Shown here: one piece after another, positions 13,509-13,763 of the stretch
Layout of the letters: the number at the start of each line of letters is the position of its first letter
Numbering within the stretch: position 1 is the stretch's first letter
Source of the DNA: Pseudomonadota bacterium
GTDB taxonomy: Bacteria > Pseudomonadota > Gammaproteobacteria > Halothiobacillales > Halothiobacillaceae
Direction of reading: 5' to 3'
Assembly: GCA_021795795.1 (NCBI GenBank)
Contig: JAJYPA010000185.1
Coordinates: forward strand, 1 to 13,763
Length of the DNA: 13,763 bases
Translations under genes and position numbers: made by a program
The notes under the pieces: model-generated
Database searches by the model: none
What the model was told of the DNA's origin: nothing
Seen by the model: only the letters and a program-made list of their open reading frames with translations

Positions 13509-13763
13509 TTAATTCGGTTTCCAGTTAGATGCAGGTGCCCATGTCGAAGCAAAGTGCACTGCTAGCGGTACGTTATGCCCTCGGCGGGAAGCGGTCCGTG
13601 GTAGCTCGTAGTTATAGCGGTGCCCCACAGAAACATGGACATACGTGGGTATTCCGGCTGCCCGATAAATGGCCCGCGCATATCCTCCATCCCCGGTGAT
13701 TCCGCCCGAGTTGTACGCCTCAAACGCATGGAACAGCGCCGTCTGCCCGTGCAGCCCCGCGTG
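13509..13763 (-). CDS. VirB1/TrbN-like lytic transglycosylase, C-terminal part
   Basis: The gene runs off the window; the last 84 residues are present. The motif ALFHAFEAYNSGG matches the AxxAYNxG segment of the goose-lysozyme-like transglycosylase fold (VirB1, TrbN), followed by YARAIYRAAGIPTYV, where family members have the helix that closes the domain. Such enzymes open the peptidoglycan for assembly of the type IV secretion channel. The tail after about residue 45 (HRYNYELPRTASRRGHNVP) is not recognisable. The catalytic Glu would lie outside the window, so activity cannot be judged. Confidence 0.6.
   Translation of the reverse strand, partial: HAGLHGQTALFHAFEAYNSGGITGDGGYARAIYRAAGIPTYVHVSVGHRYNYELPRTASRRGHNVPLAVHFASTWAPASNWKPN

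Overview
The window reads as a segment of the accessory genome of a Gram-negative, metal-exposed proteobacterium. The gene combination (mercury genes, a CadC-type metal sensor with a Cu/Zn-type permease, DsrE and OsmC family proteins, Ti/IncP-like conjugation genes) fits Acidithiobacillus or a similar acidophile. That taxonomic guess is inference from gene content only.

Layout. (1) 1-1040: a frameshifted DsrE-family gene, then an intact OsmC-family gene with a strong -10 box. (2) 1231-5206: a thiol-redox operon on the + strand, consisting of a full-length DsbD followed by three tandem, diverged DsbG/DsbC-like periplasmic proteins with active sites CPYC, CPYC and CIWC. DsbD would carry cytosolic electrons to keep the three partners reduced. 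(3) 5229-6340: a decayed mercury-resistance locus. It has a truncated merR on the - strand, a well-preserved mer operator/promoter, an intact merC, a merA reduced by a large internal deletion to a 69-codon ORF, and a DUF302-like scrap. (4) 6375-7991: an intact metal-efflux pair, a CadC-type ArsR repressor with all four metal-site cysteines, overlapped by an SO_0444-type permease. The repressor promoter carries a dyad and may give a leaderless mRNA. (5) 8103-8498: a 396-bp miniature element with 34-bp terminal inverted repeats and a perfect 15-bp hairpin in its interior. (6) 8735-9511: a promoter-plus-palindrome module driving an antitoxin-like protein with two Phd-like repeats and a 70-residue unknown partner. 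(7) 9512-10301: a gene-free, hairpin-rich stretch that may encode a structured RNA, then a probably broken ORF region. (8) 10354-11049: an AT-rich orphan membrane-anchored protein. (9) 13763-11072: a - strand conjugation-type operon, comprising the C-terminus of a VirB1/TrbN-like lytic transglycosylase, three small membrane proteins of unknown function and a TraB/Lnt-like protein.

Overall this is probably the cargo/flank region of an integrative conjugative element or plasmid. Parts of the cargo (mer, DsrE, the 9.9-10.3 kb region) are decaying, while the Cd/Zn/Pb-type efflux pair and the Dsb operon look intact.
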